DNA from: Nonomuraea coxensis DSM 45129
Lineage (GTDB): Bacteria; Actinomycetota; Actinomycetes; Streptosporangiales; Streptosporangiaceae
Direction of reading: 5' to 3'
DNA length: 64,000 bases
Assembly: GCF_019397265.1 (NCBI RefSeq)
Contig: NZ_CP068985.1
Coordinates: forward strand, 1,674,001-1,738,000
Made by a program: the position numbers and the translations under genes. The notes under the pieces are model-generated. The model searched no databases and was not told the origin of the DNA. It saw only the letters and a list, made by a program, of their open reading frames with translations. Positions 45,180 through 53,633 of this stretch are shown one piece after another; within the stretch, counting starts at the first letter, position 1, and each line of letters opens with the position of its first letter.

Positions 45180-46778
45180 GTGCAGAGGAACTTCTCGGTG
45201 CCCGCCTGGGCGGGTGCGCTGGCCGGACTGACGGCCGGCGGCGTGGCCCTCGGGCTGGCCCAGCTCGTGGCGGGCTTCTTCGGGCCGCAGACCTCACCCG
45301 TGGTCGCGGTGGGCGATGGCGTCGTGGACCTGTCGCCCCCGCCGGTCAAGGACTTCGCGATCAGGACCTTCGGCGAGAACGACAAGACGGTGCTCGTCTG
45401 GGGCGTGCTGGTGCTGCTCGCCGTCGTGGCGGCGGTCATCGGCGTGCTCGCGCGGCGGCGGCTCGCGTACGGGATCGCGGGGCTGGCGGCGTTCGGGGTG
45501 GTCGGGCTGGTCGCCGTCGTCACTCGTCCGACGGCCTCGGTCGTGGACGTGCTGCCGACGCTCGTGGGGGCCGCCGCCGGGATGGGGGCGCTCGCCTGGC
45601 TGCTCCGGCGTGCCGCCGTCCCGGCTCCAGCCGTCCCGGAGGCGCCCTCCGGCCAGGATCGCGACGAGGCCGAGCGGCCCGCCGTGATGCGGGCGAGCGG
45701 TGAGCCCTCCACCTTCGACCGGCGGCGGTTGCTGACCGGTGTCGCCGGGGGAGTGGTGGTGGCCGGGGTGGGGGCGGTGGCCGGGACCCGGCTGGCCGGG
45801 TCCCGGGCGGTGGACCTCGCCCGGGTGAACGTGGCGCTGCCCTCACCGGCCACCCCGGCCCGGCCGATCCCCGCGGGCGCGGACCTGCGGATCGGCGGGC
45901 TGTCGTCCTTCGTCACTCCCAACTCCGGCTTCTACCGGGTGGACACGGCCCTGGTCGTCCCTCAGGTCGATCCCGGCACCTGGAAGCTGCGGATCCATGG
46001 CATGGTCGGGCGGCCCGTCGAGATCACCTATGACGACCTGCTCAGGATGCCGCTCACCGAGGCCGACGTCACGCTCACCTGCGTCTCCAACGAGGTGGGC
46101 GGGCGGCTCGCCGGCAACGCCCGCTGGCTCGGGGTCCGCATGTCGGAGGTCCTGCGCCGTGCGGGGCTGGGGGCCGACGCCGACATGCTGCTGTCCACCT
46201 CCGCCGACGGCTTCACCTGCGGCACCCCGGTGGATGTCGTCATGGACGGGCGCGAGGCGCTCTTCGCGATCGCGATGAACGGTGAACCGCTGCCGGTGGA
46301 GCACGGGTTCCCGGTGCGCCAGGTGGTGCCCGGCCTGTACGGGTACGTGTCGGCCACGAAGTGGGTGGTGGACGTCAAGGTGACCAGGTTCGACCGGGAC
46401 GAGGCGTACTGGACGCCGCGCGGCTGGTCGGCCAAGGCCCCGATCAAGACGCAGTCCCGCATCGACGTGCCGGGCTCGGGCGCCTCGCTCAAGCCGGGCC
46501 GTACGGCGATCGCCGGCGTGGCGTGGGCCCAGCACAAGGGCGTGGCGGCCGTCGAGGTGCGGGTGGACGGCGGCGCGTGGCAGGAGGCGAGACTGGCCGA
46601 GGTGCCGGGGCCGGACACCTGGCGGCAGTGGTCGCTGGACTGGGACGCCACGCCCGGCTCCCACACCCTCCAGGTACGCGCCACCGACGCCACCGGCTAC
46701 ACCCAGACCGAGCAGGAGGCCCCGCCGGCCCCGGACGGCGCGACGGGCTGGCACACGATCACGGTCCGCGTGGCCTGA
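45180..46778 (+). CDS. Membrane-anchored sulfite-oxidase-like molybdopterin oxidoreductase
   Basis: 532 aa. Four N-terminal helices within residues 1-145, then a TAT-like segment DRRRLLTGVAGGVVVAG (about 182-198), then the sulfite-oxidase fold: the molybdenum-ligand Cys301 in TLTCVSNEVGGRLAGNARWLG, PVEHGFPVRQVVPGLYGY, and KWVVDVKV. A C-terminal Mo-co dimerisation (Ig-like) domain begins near 440 (IAGVAWAQHKGVAAVEVRVDGG). Extracytoplasmic; physiological substrate unknown. Confidence 0.88.
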   Translation: MQRNFSVPAWAGALAGLTAGGVALGLAQLVAGFFGPQTSPVVAVGDGVVDLSPPPVKDFAIRTFGENDKTVLVWGVLVLLAVVAAVIGVLARRRLAYGIAGLAAFGVVGLVAVVTRPTASVVDVLPTLVGAAAGMGALAWLLRRAAVPAPAVPEAPSGQDRDEAERPAVMRASGEPSTFDRRRLLTGVAGGVVVAGVGAVAGTRLAGSRAVDLARVNVALPSPATPARPIPAGADLRIGGLSSFVTPNSGFYRVDTALVVPQVDPGTWKLRIHGMVGRPVEITYDDLLRMPLTEADVTLTCVSNEVGGRLAGNARWLGVRMSEVLRRAGLGADADMLLSTSADGFTCGTPVDVVMDGREALFAIAMNGEPLPVEHGFPVRQVVPGLYGYVSATKWVVDVKVTRFDRDEAYWTPRGWSAKAPIKTQSRIDVPGSGASLKPGRTAIAGVAWAQHKGVAAVEVRVDGGAWQEARLAEVPGPDTWRQWSLDWDATPGSHTLQVRATDATGYTQTEQEAPPAPDGATGWHTITVRVA

Positions 46779-46787
46779 TCCCCCCCG

Positions 46788-47282
46788 CTACCGGCGGACG
46801 TGCAGGCGGGCCATCGCCGGGGTCTCGTCGTCGCGGAGCTCGCGGCGGATCCGGCCGATGACGTCCTGGTCGAGCTTGCCCGCGACGGCGCCGACGTCGG
46901 CGTCCGACGGGCAGGTGAGCGTGAGGCGCAGGCCGTCGGGGCCCAGCCGCACCCTGGCCTTGCTCAGCCCGTCCACGTTCTTGAGCCCGACGTACAGCAT
47001 GGCGGTGCCGGTGCCGTTGCGGGCGCCGCGGCGGCCCCAGCCGAGGCAGAGCAGCAGCCAGCGCAGCGCGGCGAGCGCCAGCAGGAGCAGGACGAGGGCG
47101 AGCGCCCACAGGGGCCAGGCGGTGTCGGTCAGGGCGCGCACGGTGTGCGCGGGCAGCACCTTGGCGTTCGTCGGCAGGTCGAGGAAGCGGCCGTGGCCGC
47201 GGAGCCAGGCGTAGCCGCCGGCCCCGGCGAGCGTGGCGCCCACGACGGCGAGGCCGATGCGGTTGCCGGTGTACGGGCGCAT
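46788..47282 (-). CDS. amaP: AmaP-like alkaline shock membrane anchor protein
   Basis: 164 aa with two hydrophobic helices (about 8-24 and 58-80) and a cytosolic C-terminal domain (MLYVGLKNVDGLSKARVRLGPDGLRLTLTCPSDADVGAV). It resembles AmaP, which tethers Asp23/Gls24 proteins to the membrane. GAGGAGG lies 7 nt before the ATG. It is 36 bp after the DUF6286 gene; no Asp23 gene is present nearby, which is unusual. Confidence 0.75.
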   Translation of the reverse strand: MRPYTGNRIGLAVVGATLAGAGGYAWLRGHGRFLDLPTNAKVLPAHTVRALTDTAWPLWALALVLLLLALAALRWLLLCLGWGRRGARNGTGTAMLYVGLKNVDGLSKARVRLGPDGLRLTLTCPSDADVGAVAGKLDQDVIGRIRRELRDDETPAMARLHVRR

Positions 47283-47318
47283 GTCACGGCCTCCTCAGGG
47301 GGAGCGGCGGCGCTGCCA

Positions 47319-47918
47319 TCAGCCGGCTTTCCCGCGCAGCCGGACGACGACCTCGCCCGCGCCGAACGTGCCGACCCCGGCGAGGCGGTCGCCGACGGCG
47401 GTGCCGACCTGGCGGAGCATCGAGCCGGAGCTCTCGGCCTCCGTCACGACGGTGACCTCGATGGTGCGGTGGCGCAGCCGTACGTGGGCCCGATGCACGC
47501 CGGGCACCTGCTGGGCGGCGGCCCGCAGGGTACGGCGCAGGCCCGTACGGGTGATGCCGATGACGATGAGCGGGTCGGTGGTCTCGACCGGCACGAGCCG
47601 GGAGCGGCCGGGCACGACGGCGAGCAGCAGCATGGCCGCGCCCGCGCCGGTGAGGGCCAGGGCCACCGTGGACGCCTCCGGCCACGAGGTACGGCCCGCC
47701 AGCTCGGCCAGCTCGTTCAGCGGCACCCAGCCGAGCGGATGCCCGAGCAGCGCCGAGACCACTTCGGCGGCGCTCGCCCCGAGAGCGCCGGTGAGCGTGA
47801 GCGACACGACGGCGCCGGGCAGGGCGCGCGCCGGCCTGAGCGCCCGCCGCGCCCGGCGCAGCGGGCTCTGCCCCTGACCGGCGGGCGCGCCCGTGCGTTG
47901 CCGCTGGAGCGTGGTCAT
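47319..47918 (-). CDS. DUF6286-family membrane protein
   Basis: 199 aa. A basic head, two hydrophobic helices (about 35-55 and 82-100, TVALALTGAGAAMLLLAVVPG), then a small alpha/beta domain (LIVIGITRTGLRRTLRAAAQQVPGVHRAHVRLRHRTIEVTV). Such proteins accompany AmaP and Asp23 in actinobacteria, in a presumed envelope-stress unit. ATG 47918 is chosen; the upstream open frame looks noncoding. Divergent from the PLP enzyme gene. Confidence 0.7.
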   Translation of the reverse strand: MTTLQRQRTGAPAGQGQSPLRRARRALRPARALPGAVVSLTLTGALGASAAEVVSALLGHPLGWVPLNELAELAGRTSWPEASTVALALTGAGAAMLLLAVVPGRSRLVPVETTDPLIVIGITRTGLRRTLRAAAQQVPGVHRAHVRLRHRTIEVTVVTEAESSGSMLRQVGTAVGDRLAGVGTFGAGEVVVRLRGKAG

Positions 47919-48042
47919 CACAGCATCAGAGGTACACGGGGGCAGGGCGGGCGCTGTCCTGTCCTCGCCGCCGGTTTGCCCGATCCTTACGGAAGCCGGG
48001 CGAACGCGAACAGCGCTCATATTCTTTTGTCTCGTATGTCGT

Positions 48043-48048
48043 TACGCT
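48043..48048 (+). promoter_or_regulatory. -10 element TACGCT, leaderless PLP enzyme gene
   Basis: TACGCT ends 6 nt before ATG 48055; identical to the element before murI. Confidence 0.5.
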
Positions 48049-48054
48049 GCTCAT

Positions 48055-49248
48055 ATGGACGACCGCCAGCGCTACGACCGTGCCACCGCTGAGCTGGAGC
48101 CCCCCTTCGCCATCCTCGACCTGGAGGCCATGCGCGCCAACGCGGCCGACCTCGTCCGGAGGGCGGGAGGCAAGCCGATCCGGGTGGCCAGCAAGTCGAT
48201 CCGCAGCCGCCCCGTGCTCGAACGGATCCTCGCCATGGACGGCTTCCGCGGCGTCATGGCCTTCACGCTCCCCGAGGCGCTGTGGCTGGCCGGGCACGGC
48301 TTCACCGACATCCTGGTCGCCTATCCGACGGCCGACCGGCACGCGCTCGCCGCCCTCGCGGCCGACGCCGAGGCCGCCCGGCGGATCACGGTGACCGTCG
48401 ACTCCGCCGCCCACCTGGACTTCATCGAGCACGCCGTGGAGCAGGCCACGCCGAGGGCCGAGCTCCGGCTCTGCCTCGACGTGGACGCCGGATATGTCGC
48501 CCTCGGCGGCAGGTTCCGGGCGGGGGCGCTGCGCTCGCCGGTCCGCGAGCCGGAGGACGCCGCCGACCTGGCCGCCGAGATCGCCAAGCGGCCGGGGCTG
48601 CGGCTGGTGGGGCTGCTGGCGTACGAGGCCCAGATCGCCGGCGTCGGCGACGCGCCGCAGGGGAAGGCCGCCTACGCGCGCGCCGTCCGCCTCATGCAGG
48701 CGCGCTCGGCCCGCGAGCTGATCGTCCGGCGCGGGCTCGTGGTCAACGCCGTACGGCAGTTCGCCGAGCTGGAGTTCGTCAACGGCGGCGGCACCGGGAG
48801 CATCGAGCTGACGGTGCGGGAGAAGGCGGTCACGGAGGTGGGGGCAGGATCCGGGCTGTTCCACCCCCGGCTGTTCGACTTCTACCGCCGCTTCACCGGC
48901 CACCCGGCCGCGCTCTTCGCGCTGCCCGTGGTGCGCCGGCCCCGGCCCGACGTGGTGACGGTGCTCGGCGGCGGCTATCCGGCCTCCGGGTCGGCGGGGC
49001 CGAGCCGGCTGCCGCAGCCGTATCTGCCCGCCGGCCTGCGCTACGCGCCCGACGAGGGAGCGGGCGAGGTGCAGACGCCGCTGCTCGGGCAGGCGGCGCA
49101 GGACCTGCGGATCGGTGACCGGGTGTGGTTCAGGCACGCGAAGGCGGGGGAGCTGTGCGAGCGGTTCGACGCGCTGCACCTCGTGGAAGGGGACAAGGTC
49201 GTGGAGACGGTGCCGACGTACCGGGGCGAGGGCCGCACCTTCCTGTGA
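48055..49248 (+). CDS. Amino acid deaminase/aldolase, alanine-racemase fold
   Basis: A 397-aa PLP enzyme with an N-terminal alanine-racemase-type barrel and C-terminal beta domain of the D-threonine-aldolase/D-serine-dehydratase-like group. The PLP Lys47 is in PIRVASKSIRSRPVLE; GVMAFTLPEALWLAGHGF and LRLCLDVDAGY follow. The exact substrate is unknown; actinobacterial members are annotated as amino acid deaminase/aldolase. Confidence 0.82.
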   Translation: MDDRQRYDRATAELEPPFAILDLEAMRANAADLVRRAGGKPIRVASKSIRSRPVLERILAMDGFRGVMAFTLPEALWLAGHGFTDILVAYPTADRHALAALAADAEAARRITVTVDSAAHLDFIEHAVEQATPRAELRLCLDVDAGYVALGGRFRAGALRSPVREPEDAADLAAEIAKRPGLRLVGLLAYEAQIAGVGDAPQGKAAYARAVRLMQARSARELIVRRGLVVNAVRQFAELEFVNGGGTGSIELTVREKAVTEVGAGSGLFHPRLFDFYRRFTGHPAALFALPVVRRPRPDVVTVLGGGYPASGSAGPSRLPQPYLPAGLRYAPDEGAGEVQTPLLGQAAQDLRIGDRVWFRHAKAGELCERFDALHLVEGDKVVETVPTYRGEGRTFL

Positions 49249-49314
49249 CCGCGGCGCCCGAACGCCGGGCCCGACCGCGGCGCCTGACCGCAGCGCGCTG
49301 ACCGCCGGGGCTCG

Positions 49315-49644
49315 TCAGCGGCGGCGGCGCCTGCGCAGGAGCGCGATCGCCGCGCCCACGACCAGCACGGCGCCCACCCCGATGAGCACCGGCGCCAGGC
49401 TGGGCCGCTCGTCCTCCCACACCTGGCCGGGCTCGTCGCCGTACTCGACCGGCCGCGGCGTGACCCCGAGCGCGTCGCCCACGGACGCCACGAAGTGCCC
49501 GGCCCGGCTCTTGACGTCGGCCACCGTGCGCTCGGCGACCCGCTTGGGGTTCACCCGGTCGGCGATGGCGTCGACCGTCTGCGCCAGCTCCGCGCGTGCC
49601 CGCGCGATCCGCCGCTCCAGCTCGTCGGGATCGGTGTCAGCCAT
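49315..49644 (-). CDS. DUF3618 domain-containing protein
   Basis: 109 aa. DPDELERRIARARAELAQTVDAIADRVNPKRVAERT at the N-terminus is the DUF3618 helix; a Pro/Glu linker leads to a C-terminal TM helix (about 84-102) and a poly-Arg end. Function unknown; the arrangement suggests a membrane-tethered helical protein. GAGGAG lies just upstream of ATG 49644. Confidence 0.85.
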   Translation of the reverse strand: MADTDPDELERRIARARAELAQTVDAIADRVNPKRVAERTVADVKSRAGHFVASVGDALGVTPRPVEYGDEPGQVWEDERPSLAPVLIGVGAVLVVGAAIALLRRRRRR

Positions 49645-49754
49645 GGCTCTCCTCTCGACCGTGCGCCCGGTCGTGATCAGTCTGTCAGGTCCGCGTACGG
49701 TACGGCACGCCGGTCGGGCCGGTAGGTTGGCGAGGAGAACTCGAGGAGGGCCAC

Positions 49755-50228
49755 ATGACCGAAACCAAGCTCGCGCCCGGCGACGCCGCGCCCGAGTTCA
49801 CGCTACCCACCGCCGCCGGCGGCGCCGTCTCGCTGGAGGACTACCGCGGCAAGCGGGTGATCCTCTATTTCTACCCTGCCGCGATGACGCCCGGTTGCAC
49901 CAAGCAGGCCTGTGATTTCCGTGACAGTCTGGATCAGCTCGCCGCCGAGGGGTTCGTGGTGCTCGGGGTGTCGAAGGACAAGCCGGCGAAGCTGGCCACG
50001 TTCGCCGAGCGCGACGGGCTGACCTTCCCGCTGCTGTCGGACCCCGAATTGACCGTTCACAAGGCGTACGCCGCGTACGGGCTCAAGAAGCTCTACGGCA
50101 AGGAGGTGGAGGGCGTCATCCGCTCGACGTTCGTCATCGACGGCGACGGCAAGGTCGAGCAGGCCCTCTACAACGTCAAGGCGACCGGGCACGTGGCCTC
50201 ACTGAAGAAGAAGCTCGGCCTGGCCTGA
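49755..50228 (+). CDS. bcp: Thioredoxin-dependent thiol peroxidase (Bcp/PrxQ)
   Basis: A 157-aa peroxiredoxin reducing hydroperoxides with thioredoxin. The peroxidatic Cys48 is in MTPGCTKQACDFRD; Cys53 is five residues on, the usual resolving position in the PrxQ group. APEFTLPTAAGGAVSLEDYRGKRVILYFYP is the typical start. GAGGAGG precedes ATG 49755. Confidence 0.93.
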   Translation: MTETKLAPGDAAPEFTLPTAAGGAVSLEDYRGKRVILYFYPAAMTPGCTKQACDFRDSLDQLAAEGFVVLGVSKDKPAKLATFAERDGLTFPLLSDPELTVHKAYAAYGLKKLYGKEVEGVIRSTFVIDGDGKVEQALYNVKATGHVASLKKKLGLA

Positions 50229-50317
50229 CCCGTGTAGGATTGGCCGCACGTGGCAGGGAAGGTCGTCGATCACTTCCGCCTTCCTGTGCCCCGAGCTGCC
50301 GGGCGGGCAGTTCGCAA

Positions 50318-50390
50318 GGGGTCGTAGCCCAATGGCAGAGGCGCAGTCTTTAGGTGGCTGTCAGTGTGGGTTCGAATCCCACCGGCCCTA
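50318..50390 (+). tRNA. tRNA-like gene, class I fold with UAG anticodon
   Basis: A 73-nt cloverleaf. Acceptor stem 50318-50324 with 50383-50389 (two wobbles), discriminator A50390, no encoded CCA. D-arm from 50327 with A14 and G18-G19; anticodon stem 50344-50348 with 50356-50360 and a 7-nt loop TTTAGGT with U33 and anticodon TAG (reads CUA/CUG Leu codons), G37; a 5-nt variable loop TCAGT; T-arm GTGGG-TTCGAAT-CCCAC. Bacterial tRNA-Leu normally has a long variable arm, which is missing here, so the identity is unclear. The 13-22 pair is mismatched. Confidence 0.75.
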
Positions 50391-50417
50391 CGATCGTGGT
50401 GTCCGGTTCGCCTACGG

Positions 50418-51197
50418 TCAGCAGCCCACTCTGCGGCTGCTCAGCGCGATGTCGTCCATCCACACGTCGTAGCCGGCGGGGGTCGGGTTCGCCTGGTAGA
50501 GCTGCCAGCCCAGCTTGATCGTGTCGAACCGCGGGAAGATGAAGTCCACCGGGTTGCCGCCGTGCTCCCGGGTGGACACGGTGAGCTCCGGCTTGGCCAC
50601 CCCGTCGAACCACAACGAGATCCGGTTGTCGGCGGCGTCCATGCGCCACTCCACGCAGGACCACGTCCCGGCGACGGAGGGCGCGGTGGTCCGCCAGTTC
50701 GTCCAGTCCCCGGTGGGGCCGCCGTCCGCGCCGACGCCCCAGTACGCGGCTCCCCCGTGGGGCGGCGGCGCGTACTGGCCGCCGAGCGGACGGACGATCT
50801 CGGGCCCGTCGCCGGTCGCCTCGACCAGCGTGTAGTGCGCCCAGTCCGGCGCGGTCGGGAACGCGCCCACCCGCAGCCGGACGCGGCCGTAGAAGCTGTT
50901 GCCCGGCGCGGCGAAGTCGTCCACCTTCAGGAACGCGCGGCCGTTGCCCTCGGTGTGCACGCGCAGCACCTTCTGCCCCCGCCGCCCGTCGCGCTCGACG
51001 GTGAGCGTGCCGTGCTTGGTGTCGACGCCCCAGCGGAGACTGCTCGCGCCGCCGACCGGCATGGCCTGGAAGTCCTCGCAGAACAGCAGGCCCGCCTTCG
51101 CGCACGTACGCGGGTCCGTCCGGGCTGAGGCGGCCGGAGCCGCCGTCAGCGGCACCATCAGGACGGACGCGACGACACCGGCCAGCCATGCACGCAC
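50418..51197 (-). CDS. Secreted Cip1-like carbohydrate-active protein
   Basis: 259 aa. Signal peptide (MRAWLAGVVASVLMVPLTAAPAASA, cleavage near 25). The mature part resembles the fungal Cip1 core: LFCEDFQAMPVG near the start, YGRVRLRVGAF, TWSCVEWRMDAADNRISLWFDG, FDTIKLGWQLYQ and the closing WMDDIALSSRRVGC, which parallels the Cip1 ending with disulfide Cys. Cip1-type proteins are cellulose-associated jelly-roll proteins, some with glucuronan lyase activity; activity here is inference. AGGGAG lies 6 nt before GTG 51197. Confidence 0.75.
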   Translation of the reverse strand: MRAWLAGVVASVLMVPLTAAPAASARTDPRTCAKAGLLFCEDFQAMPVGGASSLRWGVDTKHGTLTVERDGRRGQKVLRVHTEGNGRAFLKVDDFAAPGNSFYGRVRLRVGAFPTAPDWAHYTLVEATGDGPEIVRPLGGQYAPPPHGGAAYWGVGADGGPTGDWTNWRTTAPSVAGTWSCVEWRMDAADNRISLWFDGVAKPELTVSTREHGGNPVDFIFPRFDTIKLGWQLYQANPTPAGYDVWMDDIALSSRRVGC

Positions 51198-51210
51198 GAG
51201 GACTCCCTCT

Positions 51211-51525
51211 TCACCGGGGATGTGGGTGAGCGGGAGTAAGGTACGTCATTCGCCGCCGAGGGAACACGGGCGACGCCGGCCGCCGGTCAACGGCGCTGGT
51301 GGAGGAGCCGTGACGGGGGAAACTTTCATCGTTCGCGTCAGGGGCGCGGGGGCCGGGCGGGAGTTCGCCGTACTTGAGGCGGGGCGCTTCGCCGGTGTCC
51401 GCGGGAGTGGGGCCGGTGCGGGCGTCCGGCGGCAGTGGGTCGGCGTGGGGGCCGGTGCGGGGGTCAGGGCCGCGCGGCGCTTCCTCATCGCCGCGCGGCC
51501 CGGCATCGCGATCATGATCCGTCAT
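51211..51525 (-). CDS. Short disordered Pro/Asp/Arg-rich protein upstream of Cip1-like gene
   Basis: 104 aa, hydrophilic and probably unstructured (MTDHDRDAGPRGDEEAPRGP ... LKYGELPPGPRAPDAND). No domain recognised. AGGGAGA sits 6-7 nt before ATG 51525, a good ribosome site, and the stop is 13 bp before the Cip1-like start, so the two could be co-transcribed. It could also be a fortuitous frame. Confidence 0.4.
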   Translation of the reverse strand: MTDHDRDAGPRGDEEAPRGPDPRTGPHADPLPPDARTGPTPADTGEAPRLKYGELPPGPRAPDANDESFPRHGSSTSAVDRRPASPVFPRRRMTYLTPAHPHPR

Positions 51526-51678
51526 CACGATCTCCCTTTACTCGCCCGCTGAACGGGCGCTCCCAGAGATCAGAGTGCACCAAAGGGCGTAAGCCCCGTG
51601 TAAGACCTCGTCGATGTGCGACCTGGGTCGTAGGCGGACTTCCACCTCCAGGCGGACCAACCCTGGCCCCTGCCTGCA

Positions 51679-51684
51679 TATCGT
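51679..51684 (+). promoter_or_regulatory. -10 element TATCGT before the histidine kinase gene
   Basis: TATCGT ends 6 nt before GTG 51691; the intervening GAGGAT could alternatively act as a weak ribosome site. Confidence 0.4.
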
Positions 51685-51690
51685 GAGGAT

Positions 51691-52860
51691 GTGTTCGGCA
51701 GGGTACGGTCGTGGTCCCGTGGCCACGAGAAGCTGGCGAGCGCCCTGCGGGTCGCTCCCCTCGCGGCGTTGTGCGGCCTGTTCGCCGTGCCGTACGCGTC
51801 CTACGCCCCGCCGGGCGGCGGCATGGCGCTCGGCGTGGCCGGTTATCTGGCGCTGTCGGCGGCGCTGCTGGCCCCGCTGCTGTGGCTGGCCAGGCCGGTC
51901 GAGTCCTTCGCGCTGATCGCGCTGATCAGTTTCGGGCAGTGGCTCGCGGGCGTGGACCCGCTGCCCGCCAACCTCGCCGTGCTGGTCGCGCTCTGGGCGG
52001 TCGCCTACCGGTGCTCGTTCCAGTGGGCGCTCGCCGCGATGCTGGTGGCCGAGCTGGGGATTCTCCTGGCGCTGGTCAACTGGGAGTCGCCCTCGTTCGG
52101 CACGTTCTTCGGCGGGTCGGTTTTCGTGGTCACGATCTGGCTGTTCGGCCTGTACGCCGGCACCCGCCACCGCTACCTGGAGAGCCTGGAGGAGCGCGCG
52201 GAGCGGGCCGAGCGCGAGCGGGACCAGCAGGCGCGGATGGCGGCCTCGGCCGAGCGCGCCCGCATCGCGAGGGAGCTGCACGACGTCGTCGCCCACAATG
52301 TCAGCGTCATGGTGGTCCAGGCCGACGGCGCGGGCTACGCGCTCGACAGCGACCCCGAGCAGGCCCGCCAGGCCGTACGGGCCATCTCCAAGACCGGCAG
52401 GGCCGCGCTGGCCGAGATGCGCCGGCTGGTCGGCGTGCTGCGCGACGACGGGCACCCCGGCACCGACTACACCCCGCAGCCGGGCCTGGCCCAGCTTGAG
52501 GAGCTGGTACGCGGCTCCGGCGTGCCCGCCCGGCTGGTGGTGGCCGGCGCGCCCGGCGAGCTGCCCGAGGGGCAGCAGCTCGCCGTCTACCGCATCGTCC
52601 AGGAGGCGCTGACGAACGCGCTCAAGCACGGCGGCCCCGAGGCCCGCGCGCTGGTCGAGATCGACTTCGGCGGCCCCGAGCTGGTCGTGCGCGTCACCGA
52701 CGACGGCAGGGGCGCGACGGCGCCCCGCGGCGACTCCGGCCACGGCCTCATCGGCATGCGCGAGCGTGTCGGCCTGTACGGCGGCGCGGTGACGGCCGGC
52801 CCCCGCCCAGGAGGCGGCTACGAGGTGCTGGCCCGGCTCCCCATGGCGAGGGCGGCGTGA
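51691..52860 (+). CDS. NarL-type sensor histidine kinase
   Basis: A 389-aa HisKA_3 kinase. Four to five transmembrane helices fill residues 20-155 with almost no outer loop, so it senses membrane state or intramembrane signals. A charged coiled coil (162-190) leads to His197 in IARELHDVVAHNVSVMVV; the HATPase_c domain holds IVQEALTNALKHG, DDGRG and GHGLIGMRERV. Its stop overlaps the regulator's GTG. The ABC exporter genes follow the pair, suggesting control of drug or peptide efflux. Confidence 0.9.
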   Translation: MFGRVRSWSRGHEKLASALRVAPLAALCGLFAVPYASYAPPGGGMALGVAGYLALSAALLAPLLWLARPVESFALIALISFGQWLAGVDPLPANLAVLVALWAVAYRCSFQWALAAMLVAELGILLALVNWESPSFGTFFGGSVFVVTIWLFGLYAGTRHRYLESLEERAERAERERDQQARMAASAERARIARELHDVVAHNVSVMVVQADGAGYALDSDPEQARQAVRAISKTGRAALAEMRRLVGVLRDDGHPGTDYTPQPGLAQLEELVRGSGVPARLVVAGAPGELPEGQQLAVYRIVQEALTNALKHGGPEARALVEIDFGGPELVVRVTDDGRGATAPRGDSGHGLIGMRERVGLYGGAVTAGPRPGGGYEVLARLPMARAA

Positions 52861-53525
52861 GTGAGGCGGCCCCGGTGATCCGGGTGATGCTGGTCGACGA
52901 CCAGGAGCTGCTGCGGGCGGGCTTCCGCATGGTGCTGGGCGCACAGCCGGACATCGAGGTGGTCGCGGAGGCCGCCGACGGCGCCGCCGCGCTGGAGCTG
53001 CTGGCCACGACCGAGGTGGACGTCGTCCTCATGGACGTGCGGATGCCCCACCTGGACGGCGTCGAGGCCACCCGCCGCATCGACGGGCCGAAGGTGCTCA
53101 TCCTGACCACGTTCGACCTGGACGAGTACGCCTTCGCCGCGATCAAGGCGGGCGCGGCCGGCTTCCTGCTCAAGGACGTGCCGCCGGACGACCTGGTCAG
53201 CGCGATCCGGCACGTGCACGCCGGTGACTCGGTGGTCGCGCCCACCACGCTGCGGCGCATGCTGGACCGCTTCGCCGCCCAGCTCCCGTCGGCGGAGCCG
53301 GTCGCGGCGGCCGAGCTGACGCCGCGCGAGCGCGAGGTGCTGCTGTCGGTGGCGCGGGGCCTGTCCAACGCCGAGATCGCGGCCCGGCTGGAGGTCGCCG
53401 AGGCGACGGTCAAGACGCATCTCGGGCGGGTGCTGGCCAAGCTCGGGCTGCGGGACCGCGCCCAGGTGGTGGTGTACGCCTACGAGGCCGGGCTGATCGT
53501 GCCCGCCCATCGGCCGAAAGTCTGA
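52857..53525 (+). CDS. NarL/FixJ-family response regulator
   Basis: 222 aa. Receiver domain with acidic pocket VDDQ (residues 14-15), phospho-acceptor Asp60 in VVLMDVRMP, Thr in ILTTF and Lys in FLLKDVPP. A LuxR-type HTH fills residues 155-218 (ELTPREREVLLSVARGLSNAEIAARLEVAEATVKTHLGRV). GTG 52857 overlaps the kinase stop. It likely activates the ABC operon 100 bp downstream. Confidence 0.92.
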   Translation: MSEAAPVIRVMLVDDQELLRAGFRMVLGAQPDIEVVAEAADGAAALELLATTEVDVVLMDVRMPHLDGVEATRRIDGPKVLILTTFDLDEYAFAAIKAGAAGFLLKDVPPDDLVSAIRHVHAGDSVVAPTTLRRMLDRFAAQLPSAEPVAAAELTPREREVLLSVARGLSNAEIAARLEVAEATVKTHLGRVLAKLGLRDRAQVVVYAYEAGLIVPAHRPKV

Positions 53526-53633
53526 CCGGGGTCGTCTGGAGTCTCACCCGAAGTCCCTCCTCAAGGCCCAGGAATCCCGATATTTCCGCTCCTAGCGTTG
53601 GTCGCGTTGAAAAAGTGCGACAAGGAGCGACGA

